Shown here: piece after piece, positions 24,901 to 50,649 of the stretch
Position numbering within the stretch: the stretch's first letter is position 1
Layout: every line of letters starts with the position of its first letter
Program-made: the position numbers and the translations under genes
Notes under the pieces: generated by a model
Seen by the model: the letters and a program-made list of their open reading frames with translations, nothing else
What the model was told of the DNA's origin: nothing
Databases searched by the model: none
NCBI RefSeq assembly: GCF_963676685.1
Contig: NC_092347.1
Span: 91,142,592 to 91,206,591, forward strand
From: Mytilus edulis
Taxonomy: Eukaryota; Mollusca; Bivalvia; Mytilida; Mytilidae
Direction: 5' to 3'
DNA length: 64,000 bases

Positions 24901-27137
24901 GAAAGTTTAAAAAAAAAAATCAATATGGTGAATATGAACCACAGGCACTTGTTTCTATCCATTGGAAGACCCACTATCAACGTACATTTACGAGAAGGTA
25001 CCCAACTACTTTTTTCACCTCTCCGCTTAAAACACTTATTTCTCTGTCAATTCAGTCTCAAATTTCTTGTCCCATACACCATTCGATTCATAAAAAGTTT
25101 TTCTTTCAGATGATATGCATTGTATTTACCCTTAGATTACCCCTTTACCCCCAATACACAAGATTTGACAATAAATTTTCATGTTATCGTTTTAGTCCTC
25201 CTACAAAATACAACAACAACCGGTTTGAAGCAGTTAAATTTAATACCGCTTGTGATTAGTCGGTTCATAGTTCATAGGTCATTCACTCTCTAGATTTTAC
25301 TTTAATCATTTGTGACTCTTTAGACTTATCTTTCACTGTTTTATGCAAATTATCTAATACGGAAGTTGTTGTATTTTGTAGGAGGACTAAAAACGATCAC
25401 ATGAAAATTTATTGCCAAATCTTGTGTATTGGGGGTAAAGGGGTACTCTAAGGGTAAATACAATGCATATCATCTGAAAGAAAAACTTTTTATGAATCAA
25501 ATGGTGTATGGGACAAGATTGAATTTATTTTGAAAGTCTGTAATATGAAGGTTTTGCTACAAGTATCACATAAACTTAACATTTTCAATGATCCATGAAA
25601 ATTAGGTCACAGTCAAATGAACCATGCCAGACAGTCATAATCATTGTACAGCTTACAATCATTCTATACATCAAATATATATAGTGGTCCTATTGCTTAT
25701 GGTTCCTGCGAAACAGATCAAACTTCAAAATCTTAACATCGACCAATGAACCATGAAAATGAGGTCAGGGTCATATATGAACCCTGTCAGAAAGACATAT
25801 ACATCTTACAATCAATGCATATAACAAATAAAGTTGACCTATTAATCATAGTATCTGATTAACTGACAATACTCTGAAAATATATCATCAACCTATAAAC
25901 CATGAAAATGATGTAAAGGCAGATGAGTCCTGCCAGACAGACATTATACAACTTACAATTACTCATACACTAAATACAATTAAGGTATTACTAAAATTAC
26001 AATGTATTAAAACTAACAAAATCATGAAAACTGAACTTTGATCAATGGGCCTTGAAAATGAGGTCAAGGACATATGAAACCTGTCAGACAGACATGTACA
26101 AAATGTACACCTTTCAGTCATTCCACACACAACATATAATGGACCTACATGTATAGCTACTGCTTATAGTATCTGAAAAATAAAAGAACCACAGAAACTA
26201 AACAAACCTAAACATTGTCCAATGAGCAATGAAAATGAGGTCACGGTATGAAAACTGCCAGTCAGCCAAGAATACCCTAAAATCATTCCATACACCAAAT
26301 ATAGTTGACCCATTGCTTGTAGAGTCTGAGATACGCATGTGACCAAGAAAACTTAACCTGGATCACTGATCTATGAAATGAGGTCAAAGTCAGATTGACC
26401 CTGTCTAATAGACATCTAAACCTTGCAAGGAATCAATATACAAAAAAATATATATTTTATTACTCATAATAAGTGAGTATTTTACATGACAAAAAAAATA
26501 TTTCAAGAATTCACTGAACCATGAAAATGAAACCAAGGACAATGAATAATGACCAACAGAAACTATGTTTCATAAGGATGTAAGGTATCTACATACAAGG
26601 TATGAAACATTCATGTCTTCTACCTTCTGGCATATAAAGCTCTAAACAGTGTACAACTTCACTTCAAGATTGTAGTCCCTAAGTTTGGCATTCTGCGTGG
26701 AGGTGTTCGTCTCTCATTCAATTTAGTCACCTGTGCATATGTAGAAAAATAATGTAAATGTATTTGTTCCTTCATTTAGTTAAACTTTATCATTTCAGAA
26801 TTTGCCAAGCTTGGAATCGATTAATTTGTGTGCATGTAAACATTTAACAGACAGAACATTAAAGGCTTTGTGTAGATACAGTAAAAACCTGCGACAGTTA
26901 AATCTGAGTTGGATACGGACCATGTCTGAAAAGGCGATAATAGATTTAATGATTAAATGTACACAACTAAAACATTTAGATATATATGATCATAAGATAT
27001 CTCCAGAGGGAAGGAGATGCATGGTTGACATTGCTAAACCTCGAGGATTGACTGTGGTATTGAAAGGATTAAATGATCAACAAGTAGCACCAGCAAACCC
27101 CTGCCTTATGTTACCCAATTTTGGATTAACATGGTAA
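21838..27137 (+). CDS. KptA/Tpt1 N-lobe fused to BC-box-like segment and leucine-rich repeats
   Basis: Five exons (21838-21985, 22515-22690, 23971-24086, 24446-24662, 26799-27137) join in phases 1, 0, 2, 0 into 331 residues. Residues 26-100 match the N-terminal winged-helix lobe of RNA 2'-phosphotransferase (RLSK-26, ILRYGA at 34-39, GFVDV at 50-54, KRF at 85-87, IRA at 98-100). The family's LRHG is LRYG here, its RAxQGHS motif is lost (RACFCRN), and the NAD-binding C-lobe with its HGT motif is absent, so catalysis is unlikely. TLLANCLDHI (119-128) fits the Elongin BC-box consensus, and FPDEYLI (140-146) is cullin-2-box-like, as in ZYG11/ZER1 receptors. Leucine-rich repeats of the Cys-containing type follow (about 165-310). 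TAA lies three codons before the ATG. A substrate-receptor role in a CRL2 ubiquitin ligase is inferred. Confidence 0.8.
22515..22690 (+). CDS. Exon 2: rest of KptA-like lobe
   Basis: Begins after an AAATTTCAG acceptor and completes GFVDVSQMM (50-58), then the KRF and IRA positions. It ends at a GTATGT donor, phase 0. The KptA homology stops exactly at this exon end. Confidence 0.75.
22986..23624. mobile_element. hAT-like inverted-repeat element made of CGCCCCACT modules
   Basis: CTCTAATC flanks both ends (22978-22985 and 23625-23632), an 8-bp target duplication as in hAT elements. The ends are inverted (CAAGACAAATCGCC versus CAGGACAAATCACC). Both arms consist of many spaced CGCCCCACT / AGTGGGGCG words with ACTCG, AAATC or AACTAG between them. 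It contains no transposase. It sits in intron 2 of the KptA/LRR gene, precisely where the KptA homology ends. Confidence 0.75.
23971..24086 (+). CDS. Exon 3: BC-box/Cul2-box-like segment
   Basis: Follows a TATTTGTAG acceptor and ends before GTGAGT, phase 2. It encodes VPTLLANCLDHITSN and LEDFPDEYLI, comparable with the N-terminal SLLDICLNFL segment of ZYG11 proteins. Confidence 0.7.
24446..24662 (+). CDS. Exon 4: first leucine-rich repeats
   Basis: AACAG acceptor, GTTAGT donor, phase 0 out. LRR-like strands LEHLDLDGVYVT and LKVISLKDCGYVS, with the Cys typical of F-box/AMN1-type repeats. Confidence 0.75.
25060..25525. mobile_element. Foldback element with arms of about 160 bp
   Basis: The left arm (about 25060-25223) and right arm (about 25360-25525) are reverse complements with few mismatches (CTTGTCCCATACACCATT, TTTTTCTTTCAGATGATATG, TTTAGTCCTCCTACAAAATA). 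The loop is about 136 bp. Intron 4 of the KptA/LRR gene. The open frame across the left arm is not a gene. Confidence 0.75.
25570..26560 (-). repeat. Tandem array of about 150-bp units, reverse orientation
   Basis: Seven units, each with an ACCATGAAAATGAGGTCA-like word (near 25595, 25745, 25898, 26045, 26225, 26360, 26510) and a CCTGCCAGACAGACAT-like word. This is the reverse complement of the array at 58250-59215. It lies in intron 4 of the KptA/LRR gene. Confidence 0.75.
26799..27137 (+). CDS. Exon 5: remaining leucine-rich repeats and C terminus
   Basis: Starts after CATTTCAG with NLPSLESINLCACKHLTD. Repeats LRQLNLSWIRTMS and LKHLDIYDHKIS follow, then a cap and an unstructured Pro/Asn tail. 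The TAA stop is at 27135-27137 and a poly(A) signal at 27250-27255. Confidence 0.8.
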   Translation, partial: NLPSLESINLCACKHLTDRTLKALCRYSKNLRQLNLSWIRTMSEKAIIDLMIKCTQLKHLDIYDHKISPEGRRCMVDIAKPRGLTVVLKGLNDQQVAPANPCLMLPNFGLTW

Positions 27138-27249
27138 AGGAGTTTTGATTTGGTTTTTTTAAATGATTGCATGTATGCTAAATTTGGCCACCAAGTGAAT
27201 ATTTTCATTTTATAATGATGTAAAAGATGTACTGTTACTACAGTTTACA

Positions 27250-27255
27250 AATAAA
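27250..27255 (+). terminator. Poly(A) signal AATAAA of the KptA/LRR gene
   Basis: The first AATAAA, about 113 bp beyond the stop. Confidence 0.55.
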
Positions 27256-27406
27256 GCTTTTATTTTATATCATAAAATAAAAAATAATTATGTAATCTGA
27301 CATACATTTGTAAGCACAGTCAGATTAATCACTTGTTGTGTATATTGTTTAAAGAAACTAAATTGTTGCAAGGAATATTGAAATTAAATTCTAATTGACA
27401 CCTAAA

Positions 27407-27686
27407 TTAAGGTGGTACCTAACACAACAGGGAGATAACTCTGTAAAATCAGCTAAACGTTTTAATTACGTTGTGTTGTTTAGGGAATATTAAGCTTCTC
27501 AATGATCAAAATAAGGGTTTGTCAAACTGCTATATAACCAGTGTAATTTTCTGATAAAATGGTTGGTTCAAATTTTTTAAAATTTTTATATTTTTGTTAG
27601 AGGGTCAAAGTAAATACTTTGTCAAAATTTTATGAAAATTAAACGAGCCAAATTTATTTTAGTGAAGGTGTTGGGTACCACCTTAA
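27407..27686. mobile_element. MITE with TTAAGGTGGTACC ends, copy 1
   Basis: TTAAGGTGGTACCTAACAC at the left, GTTGGGTACCACCTTAA at the right. A related copy lies at 41243-41510. The TTAA at both edges could be the target duplication of a piggyBac-type insertion. Confidence 0.65.
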
Positions 27687-27689
27687 TTG

Positions 27690-28970
27690 AAACATACATG
27701 TATGATTGCTTTCTGCAAAAATATGACTTTGCAAAGAAAATTTACAAAAAAAAATTCAACATGTATTGAAAATTTAATTTAAAGTTATATTTGCCACTAC
27801 ATGTATCAGGAAGTGTAAGAATTGTTGTGTTGCATTAATGTGATTATGAATCTGTGATATTGTTTCTATATTTTATATTATATTATACATGTTGTTATAA
27901 TGATTATTGTTATAAAATATTTGGGTAATAAACATTTTTTTTATGATTTTAATCAATTCTTTTTCCTGATGCCAGAAAGTTATGTAAAATTGTGCTAATA
28001 CTTAACCATTATTGTTAATCTATGATTGCCCTTGTACCTTGAATAGATAAAATGTGTACAGTTCAGGGGACATTGGTATTCTGTTCTCTTATTGACATTC
28101 TTATAAGTTTGATTAATGTATATGTTCACTTTCTTTTTAATTGCGTAAATTGATGGAACTTTCAAATAGCAAATAATTTCAAACTAGTGTTCGCTACCTC
28201 TCTGAAGCATGCAGAATAAATGAGTAAGATCAACGACTTGGTTGGCTTGAGTCAGAATTATGTGTTAGAGTAGGGTGACATGTCTTTCTGATAGCTATTG
28301 CCTTGTGAACTAGCACGTTATACATCGACTGACTATCCTAGTCATTAAGTTTTGAGTGTAACACCCAGTTTAGCAAAAGGTACATGGGTTTTGTAAAGTT
28401 GTGACGCTTGGATTTCAAAGGTTTTCTGATGACTGCCAATATTGTTCTACTGTTAAAATTTTGAGCTGGTAGTTGTTGTGTAAGTTGAGCTGCTGTATAA
28501 TATGACACCTCATCATAAGGGTACCTTATTCTTGTTGTCAGCACTTGCTTTGAGTGAACTCATTGTTATTTTGTAGTTGTATAATTGAAAGTTCTAGGTC
28601 AGGTTTCTGTTTTGTCCAATGGCAGAAATGTTGTTCATGGGAATATGTACTGTCTAAAAATAAGAAGATATGGTATGATTGTCAATGTCATCTATCTACT
28701 AGAGACCAAACACTTAAGTGTTACAAAGAATAGGTTATATTGTAGAAACAGAAAACATTTAATATCACAGATCAAAAGTGATTGATTTGCAAGATTATAA
28801 TATTGAAGTTGGTCATAATTAAGTCTTGGAATGTTAATGTATAAGGGTCATATCTAGAATAGAATTGCTATTGATTATCTTACGTTGCAAAGGAATAAGT
28901 TGTTTTAAGTTTATGTCCAATCAAAACAGTGGAGTAAAATGTTCAAATAAAAACAAATGTCAATTGATTA
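27690..28970. other. Gene-free interval between two convergent genes
   Basis: AT-rich, with a further AATAAA near 27927. A piece of the AAGATGTGGTATGATTG repeat family lies near 28663. No exon recognised. Confidence 0.45.
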
Positions 28971-28974
28971 TTTT

Positions 28975-29235
28975 AACTAACAAGAATGTGTCCATAGTAC
29001 ACAGATGTCCCACTTGCAATATCATTTTCTATGATCAGTGGACTGTGAAATTGGATCAAAATGCTTATTTTGCATTAAAATTAGAAAGATCATATCATAT
29101 GGAACATGAGTCCTAAGTTTTAAGTTGATTGGACTTCAAATTCATCAAAAACTACCTTGACCAAAATCTTTAACCTTAAGCGAGACGAATGGACGCATAG
29201 ACCAAAAAATGTTATGCCTCTATATGGGCCATAAA
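28975..29235 (+). repeat. Dispersed repeat (GTGTCCATAGTACAC...GACCAAAAACTTTAACC family), copy 1
   Basis: Words AGAATGTGTCCATAGTACAC, GAAAGATCATATCATA and TTCATCAAAAACTACCTTGA are shared with 30200-30655 and, inverted, with 57310-58012. It borders the 3' end of LAP3. Confidence 0.7.
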
Positions 29236-29321
29236 AAGAAAACAACTATTATTTCTCAAAAACTGTATTATTAATTTCACCATCATATTAACACACTTTA
29301 ATATCTACAGAACTAATATCA

Positions 29322-45229
<15,908 letters not shown>

Positions 45230-46689
45230 CCTTCAATATTTGTAGGTTCCGTTTACAAAATAGGCAAGCGACAAACTACTACATATATTAAATTGTGAAA
45301 CTCAGCAGCAGTATGAAGATAACATGTTTCAGAGTAAATGGGGAATGTGTCCCATGTACCCGCTTGCATATCATATATCATTTTATTTTTTTATTTAAAC
45401 GTAGTATAACAACTCCAGAAAGGTTTCATTGACATTACCAACATTCGAACTTGATCTCTTTGTTGAATATAAGTTTCATAACATTTGGTAAAGTCAAACC
45501 TTCGTGTATGTTAGAGAACGGAAACGAAAATTTCAGCATTTTTTTCCATTTGTAAAGGAATTTTACTTTAGAGTGGTTTAAATGACACTTAAAAAAATTA
45601 AACTTGATCTGTGTTTTGTGGTAATATTATTAAGAATTGTGTATACACAGTGTGGGAACAGAACTGTACGGTTTTCTAATATTTTTGTCATTCTGGAGAC
45701 TGTCAAGCATGGATCCGACATTTTGAAAATTACAAGTTGCTTGATGGAAACTTTGATGAACTCTAATATTACTTTATGACGTTTCTGCTTCAAATTTTGA
45801 TAGCTTAATAATTTTCTATGTAACTATGAACCAATTAAATAATAAAAAAACGTGTTTCTTAGAATGGTGGAGATCCGAGTAGAACGATTAAAGCTGTCTC
45901 ACATCAGCGATCAAAACTGTCAAATTAACATCGAAAAACCAATCGTTTCTACCAGAATTTTCACGTGTACCTTTTCTGATATATAGTTTCACCTGTCTGA
46001 AAGTTTCAAAGCCATTGTTCAAGGAGAATTCCAAATATATTCCTTTTCTCTATGTCAGATATTTTTATTGACAGTACAATCGCTTGCAAATATACTGTAC
46101 AATCACTTGGAGCATTCATACACGATCGACCGAGTTTTATCAAAAACATCGCATATGCATTTCATTTGTTGTTCCTTGTCTGTCCTAAAATATTCATCTA
46201 TGGTATTTGAAATGAAAATGAACTCAAAATCACTAATTTTGCCAATTACGATTATATCAAGGAACCTGTTTCGGGTGTCTATATCAGAGACAAAACTCGT
46301 ACAATAAGTATACAAGACAAAATAAAGGTACAGTGCAAATGTAAAGAAATTACTAAAATGTAAATAATCCTCGTACAAAATAAAAAAATATTTATATATA
46401 CCGAAAGGTGGCTGTATGCTCTTGAAGGATAAGCATAGTGAAGTTTACTTAATTTATTATTTTCCATCAATTCAAAAAAAATATATATTTACGTATTTGA
46501 ACAATACAACAAAATATGTGTTATCACATGCAGCTTGATCGGGATATTTTAACTTGATTAAGGAATTTGAATGTTGAATGGTGGGAGCTAATCACAAAAC
46601 AACAAAAAAACGTCTAGGCCAATAAACACTAACCAAAAAGAAAGATGTGGTATAATTTCAAATGGTATATCTGTGTATTATAAGCAATA

Positions 46690-49600
46690 ACTTCTAATGG
46701 AATTTCCGATGTATTACATGTGTAATCAAATGTTCAGTCAACAAACTTAACGACAATAAACAGTGTACATACAGTTAGTCGTCGTAATGCAATACACGCA
46801 GGTATAGTAAACTTCAAACTAGTCCGGGGTTATGTCAGGTCACAGTCCGGACTCACCTGTTCAACATTGTGTATTACATGGGTGATCGCTGCTTAAATGA
46901 CGTTTATAGATTTTTCCGATGACTATCGAATAATTTAAGAAATAGAAAAATGAATAAAGGAAAAGCCAAAAGCAAAACGGGAAAAAAAAATCTTTCAATT
47001 TAGCAAATAATTTGGTATATTTATATACAATCCGTATACTCCCAGTCCGGGGTTATTTAAGGTCACGGTCCGGACTCGCCTTGTATTTTTTTGTTGATTC
47101 TCGGGTGAACGTCTTTTATTAATGTTTCAGACGATAATCCAGTAAGCAAAAAAATGAATGAATAAAAATGATAAAGTTCGTTTCATCAAATAATTTGTGA
47201 AGTTTTATATCTCTATCGATGTCTATAGTTTGCGAATACACCTAGTCCGGGGTTACTTCGGGTCACCATCCGGACTCGGCTAGTACATGTAATTGTTTCG
47301 TTAAATGTCGGATAAATATCTTATAATTGTTTTCTGTATTACATGTTTGATCAAAGGTCCCGTCAATATACTTTACGACAATAAACAGTGTACATACAGT
47401 TAGTCGTCGTAATGCAATACACGCAGGTATAGTAAACTTCAAACTAGTCCGGGGTTATGTCAGGTCACAGTCCGGACTCACCTGATCAACATTGTGTATT
47501 ACATGGGTGATCGCTGCTTAAATAACGTTTATAGATTTTTCCGATGACTATCGAATAATTTAAGAAATAGAAAAATGAATAAAGGAAAAGCCAAAAGCAA
47601 AACGGGAAAAAAAAATCTTTCAATTTAGCAAATAATTTGGTATATTTATATACAATCCGTATACTCCCAGTCCGGGGTTATTTAAGGTCACGGTCCGGAC
47701 TCGCCTTGTATTTTTTTGTTGATTCTCGGGTGAACGTCTTTTATTAATGTTTCAGACGATAATCCAGTAAGCAAAAAAATGAATGAATAAAAATGATAAA
47801 GTTCGTTTCATCAAATAATTTGTGAAGTTTTATATCTCTATCGATGTCTATAGTTTGCGAATACACCTAGTCCGGGGTTACTTCAGGTCACCATCCGGAC
47901 TCAGCTAGTACATGTAATTGTTTCGTAAAATGTCGGATAAATATCTTATAATTGTTTTCTGTATTACATGTTTGATCAAAGGTCCCGTCAATATACTTTA
48001 CGACAATAAACAGTGTACATACAGTTAGTCGTCGTAATGCAATACACGCAGGTATAGTAAACTTCAAACTAGTCCGGGGTTATGTCAGGTCACAGTCCGG
48101 ACTCACCTGTTCAACATTGTGTATTACATGGGTGATCGCTGCTTAAATGACGTTTATAGATTTTTCCGATGACTATCGAATAATTTAAGAAATAGAAAAA
48201 TGAATAAAGGAAAAGCCAAAAGCAAAACGGGAAAAAAAAATCTTTCAATTTAGCAAATAATTTGGTATATTTATATACAATCCGTATACTCCCAGTCCGG
48301 GGTTATTTAAGGTCACGGTCCGGACTCGCCTTGTATTTTTTTGTTGATTCTCGGGTGAACGTCTTTTATTAATGTTTCAGACGATAATCCAGTAAGCAAA
48401 AAAATGAATGAATAAAAATGATAAAGTTCGTTTCATCAAATAATTTGTGAAGTTTTATATCTCTATCGATGTCTATAGTTTGCGAATACACCTAGTCCGG
48501 GGTTACTTCGGGTCACCATCCGGACTCGGCTAGTACATGTAATTGTTTCGTTAAATGTCGGATAAATATCTTATAATTGTTTTCTGTATTACATGTTTGA
48601 TCAAAGGTCCCGTCAATATACTTTACGACAATAAACAGTGTACATACAGTTAGTCGTCGTAATGCAATACACGCAGGTATAGTAAACTTCAAACTAGTCC
48701 GGGGTTATGTCAGGTCACAGTCCGGACTCACCTGTTCAACATTGTGTATTACATGGGTGATCGCTGCTTAAATAACGTTTATAGATTTTTCCGATGACTA
48801 TCGAATAATTTAAGAAATAGAAAAATGAATAAAGGAAAAGCCAAAAGCAAAACGGGAAAAAAAAATCTTTCAATTTAGCAAATAATTTGGTATATTTATA
48901 TACAATCCGTATACTCCCAGTCCGGGGTTATTTAAGGTCACGGTCCGGACTCGCCTTGTATTTTTTTGTTGATTCTCGGGTGAACGTCTTTTATTAATGT
49001 TTCAGACGATAATCCAGTAAGCAAAAAAATGAATGAATAAAAATGATAAAGTTCGTTTCATCAAATAATTTGTGAAGTTTTATATCTCTATCGATGTCTA
49101 TAGTTTGCGAATACACCTAGTCCGGGGTTACTTCAGGTCACCATCCGGACTCGGCTAGTACATGTAATTGTTTCGTAAAATGTCGGATAAATATCTTATA
49201 ATTGTTTTCTGTATTACATGTTTGATCAAAGGTCCCGTCAATATACTTTACGACAATAAACAGTGTACATACAGTTAGTCGTCGTAATGCAATACACGCA
49301 GGTATAGTAAACTTCAAACTAGTCCGGGGTTATGTCAGGTCACAGTCCGGACTCACCTGTTCAACATTGTGTATTACATGGGTGATCGCTGCTTAAATGA
49401 CGTTTATAGATTTTTCCGATGACTATCGAATAATTTAAGAAATAGAAAAATGAATAAAGGAAAAGCCAAAAGCAAAACGGGAAAAAAAAAATCTTTCAAT
49501 TTAGCAAATAATTTGGTATATTTATATACAATCCGTATACTCCCAGTCCGGGGTTATTTAAGGTCACGGTCCGGACTCGCCTTGTATTTTTTTGTTGATT

Positions 49601-50640
49601 CTCGGGTGAACGTCTTTTATTAATGTTTCAGACGATAATCCAGTAAGCAAAAAAATGAATGAATAAAAATGATAAAGTTCGTTTCATCAAATAATTTGTG
49701 AAGTTTTATATCTCTATCGATGTCTATAGTTTGCGAATACACCTAGTCCGGGGTTACTTCAGGTCACCATCCGGACTCGGCTAGTACATGTAATTGTTTC
49801 GTAAAATGTCGGATAAATATCTTATAATTGTTTTCTGTATTACATGTTTGATCAAAGGTCCCGTCAATATACTTTACGACAATAAACAGTGTACATACAG
49901 TTAGTCGTCGTAATGCAATACACGCAGGTATAGTAAACTTCAAACTAGTCCGGGGTTATGTCAGGTCACAGTCCGGACTCACCTGTTCAACATTGTGTAT
50001 TACATGGGTGATCGCTGCTTAAATGACGTTTATAGATTTTTCCGATGACTATCGAATAATTTAAGAAATAGAAAAATGAATAAAGGAAAAGCCAAAAGCA
50101 AAACGGGAAAAAAAAATCTTTCAATTTAGCAAATAATTTGGTATATTTATATACAATCCGTATACTCCCAGTCCGGGGTTATTTAAGGTCACGGTCCGGA
50201 CTCGCCTTGTATTTTTTTGTTGATTCTCGGGTGAACGTCTTTTATTAATGTTTCAGACGATAATCCAGTAAGCAAAAAAATGAATGAATAAAAATGATAA
50301 AGTTCGTTTCATCAAATAATTTGTGAAGTTTTATATCTCTATCGATGTCTATAGTTTGCGAATACACCTAGTCCGGGGTTACTTCAGGTCACCATCCGGA
50401 CTCGGCTAGTACATGTAATTGTTTCGTAAAATGTCGGATAAATATCTTATAATTGTTTTCTGTATTACATGTTTGATCAAAGGTCCCGTCAATATACTTT
50501 ACGACAATAAACAGTGTACATACAGTTAGTCGTCGTAATGCAATACACGCAGGTATAGTAAACTTCAAACTAGTCCGGGGTTATGTCAGGTCACAGTCCG
50601 GACTCACCTGTTCAACATTGTGTATTACATGGATGATCGA
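46690..50640. repeat. Satellite-like array, 625-bp higher-order unit of three related subunits
   Basis: The core AGTCCGGGGTTA begins at 46821, 47446, 48071, 48696, 49321, 49947 and 50572: six full 625-bp periods (one 626) plus partial ends. Within each period three subunits start at +0, +223 and +423 and differ in sequence, but all share AGTCCGGGGTTA-N-GGTCAC-N-TCCGGACTC. Neighbouring periods differ by only a few bases. The first partial subunit (46690-46820) is more diverged, as expected at an array edge. No ORF. It lies about 1.5 kb upstream of the LAP3 start. Confidence 0.92.
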
Positions 50641-50649
50641 TCGTTGCTT

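Noticed and set aside
24852-25259. 135-codon open frame in intron 4 of the KptA/LRR gene
   Set aside because: It runs through the left arm of the 25060-25525 foldback element and has no family features.
46690-50640. CRISPR array
   Set aside because: A metazoan locus; units of 625 bp with no short unique spacers of constant length. It is a satellite.
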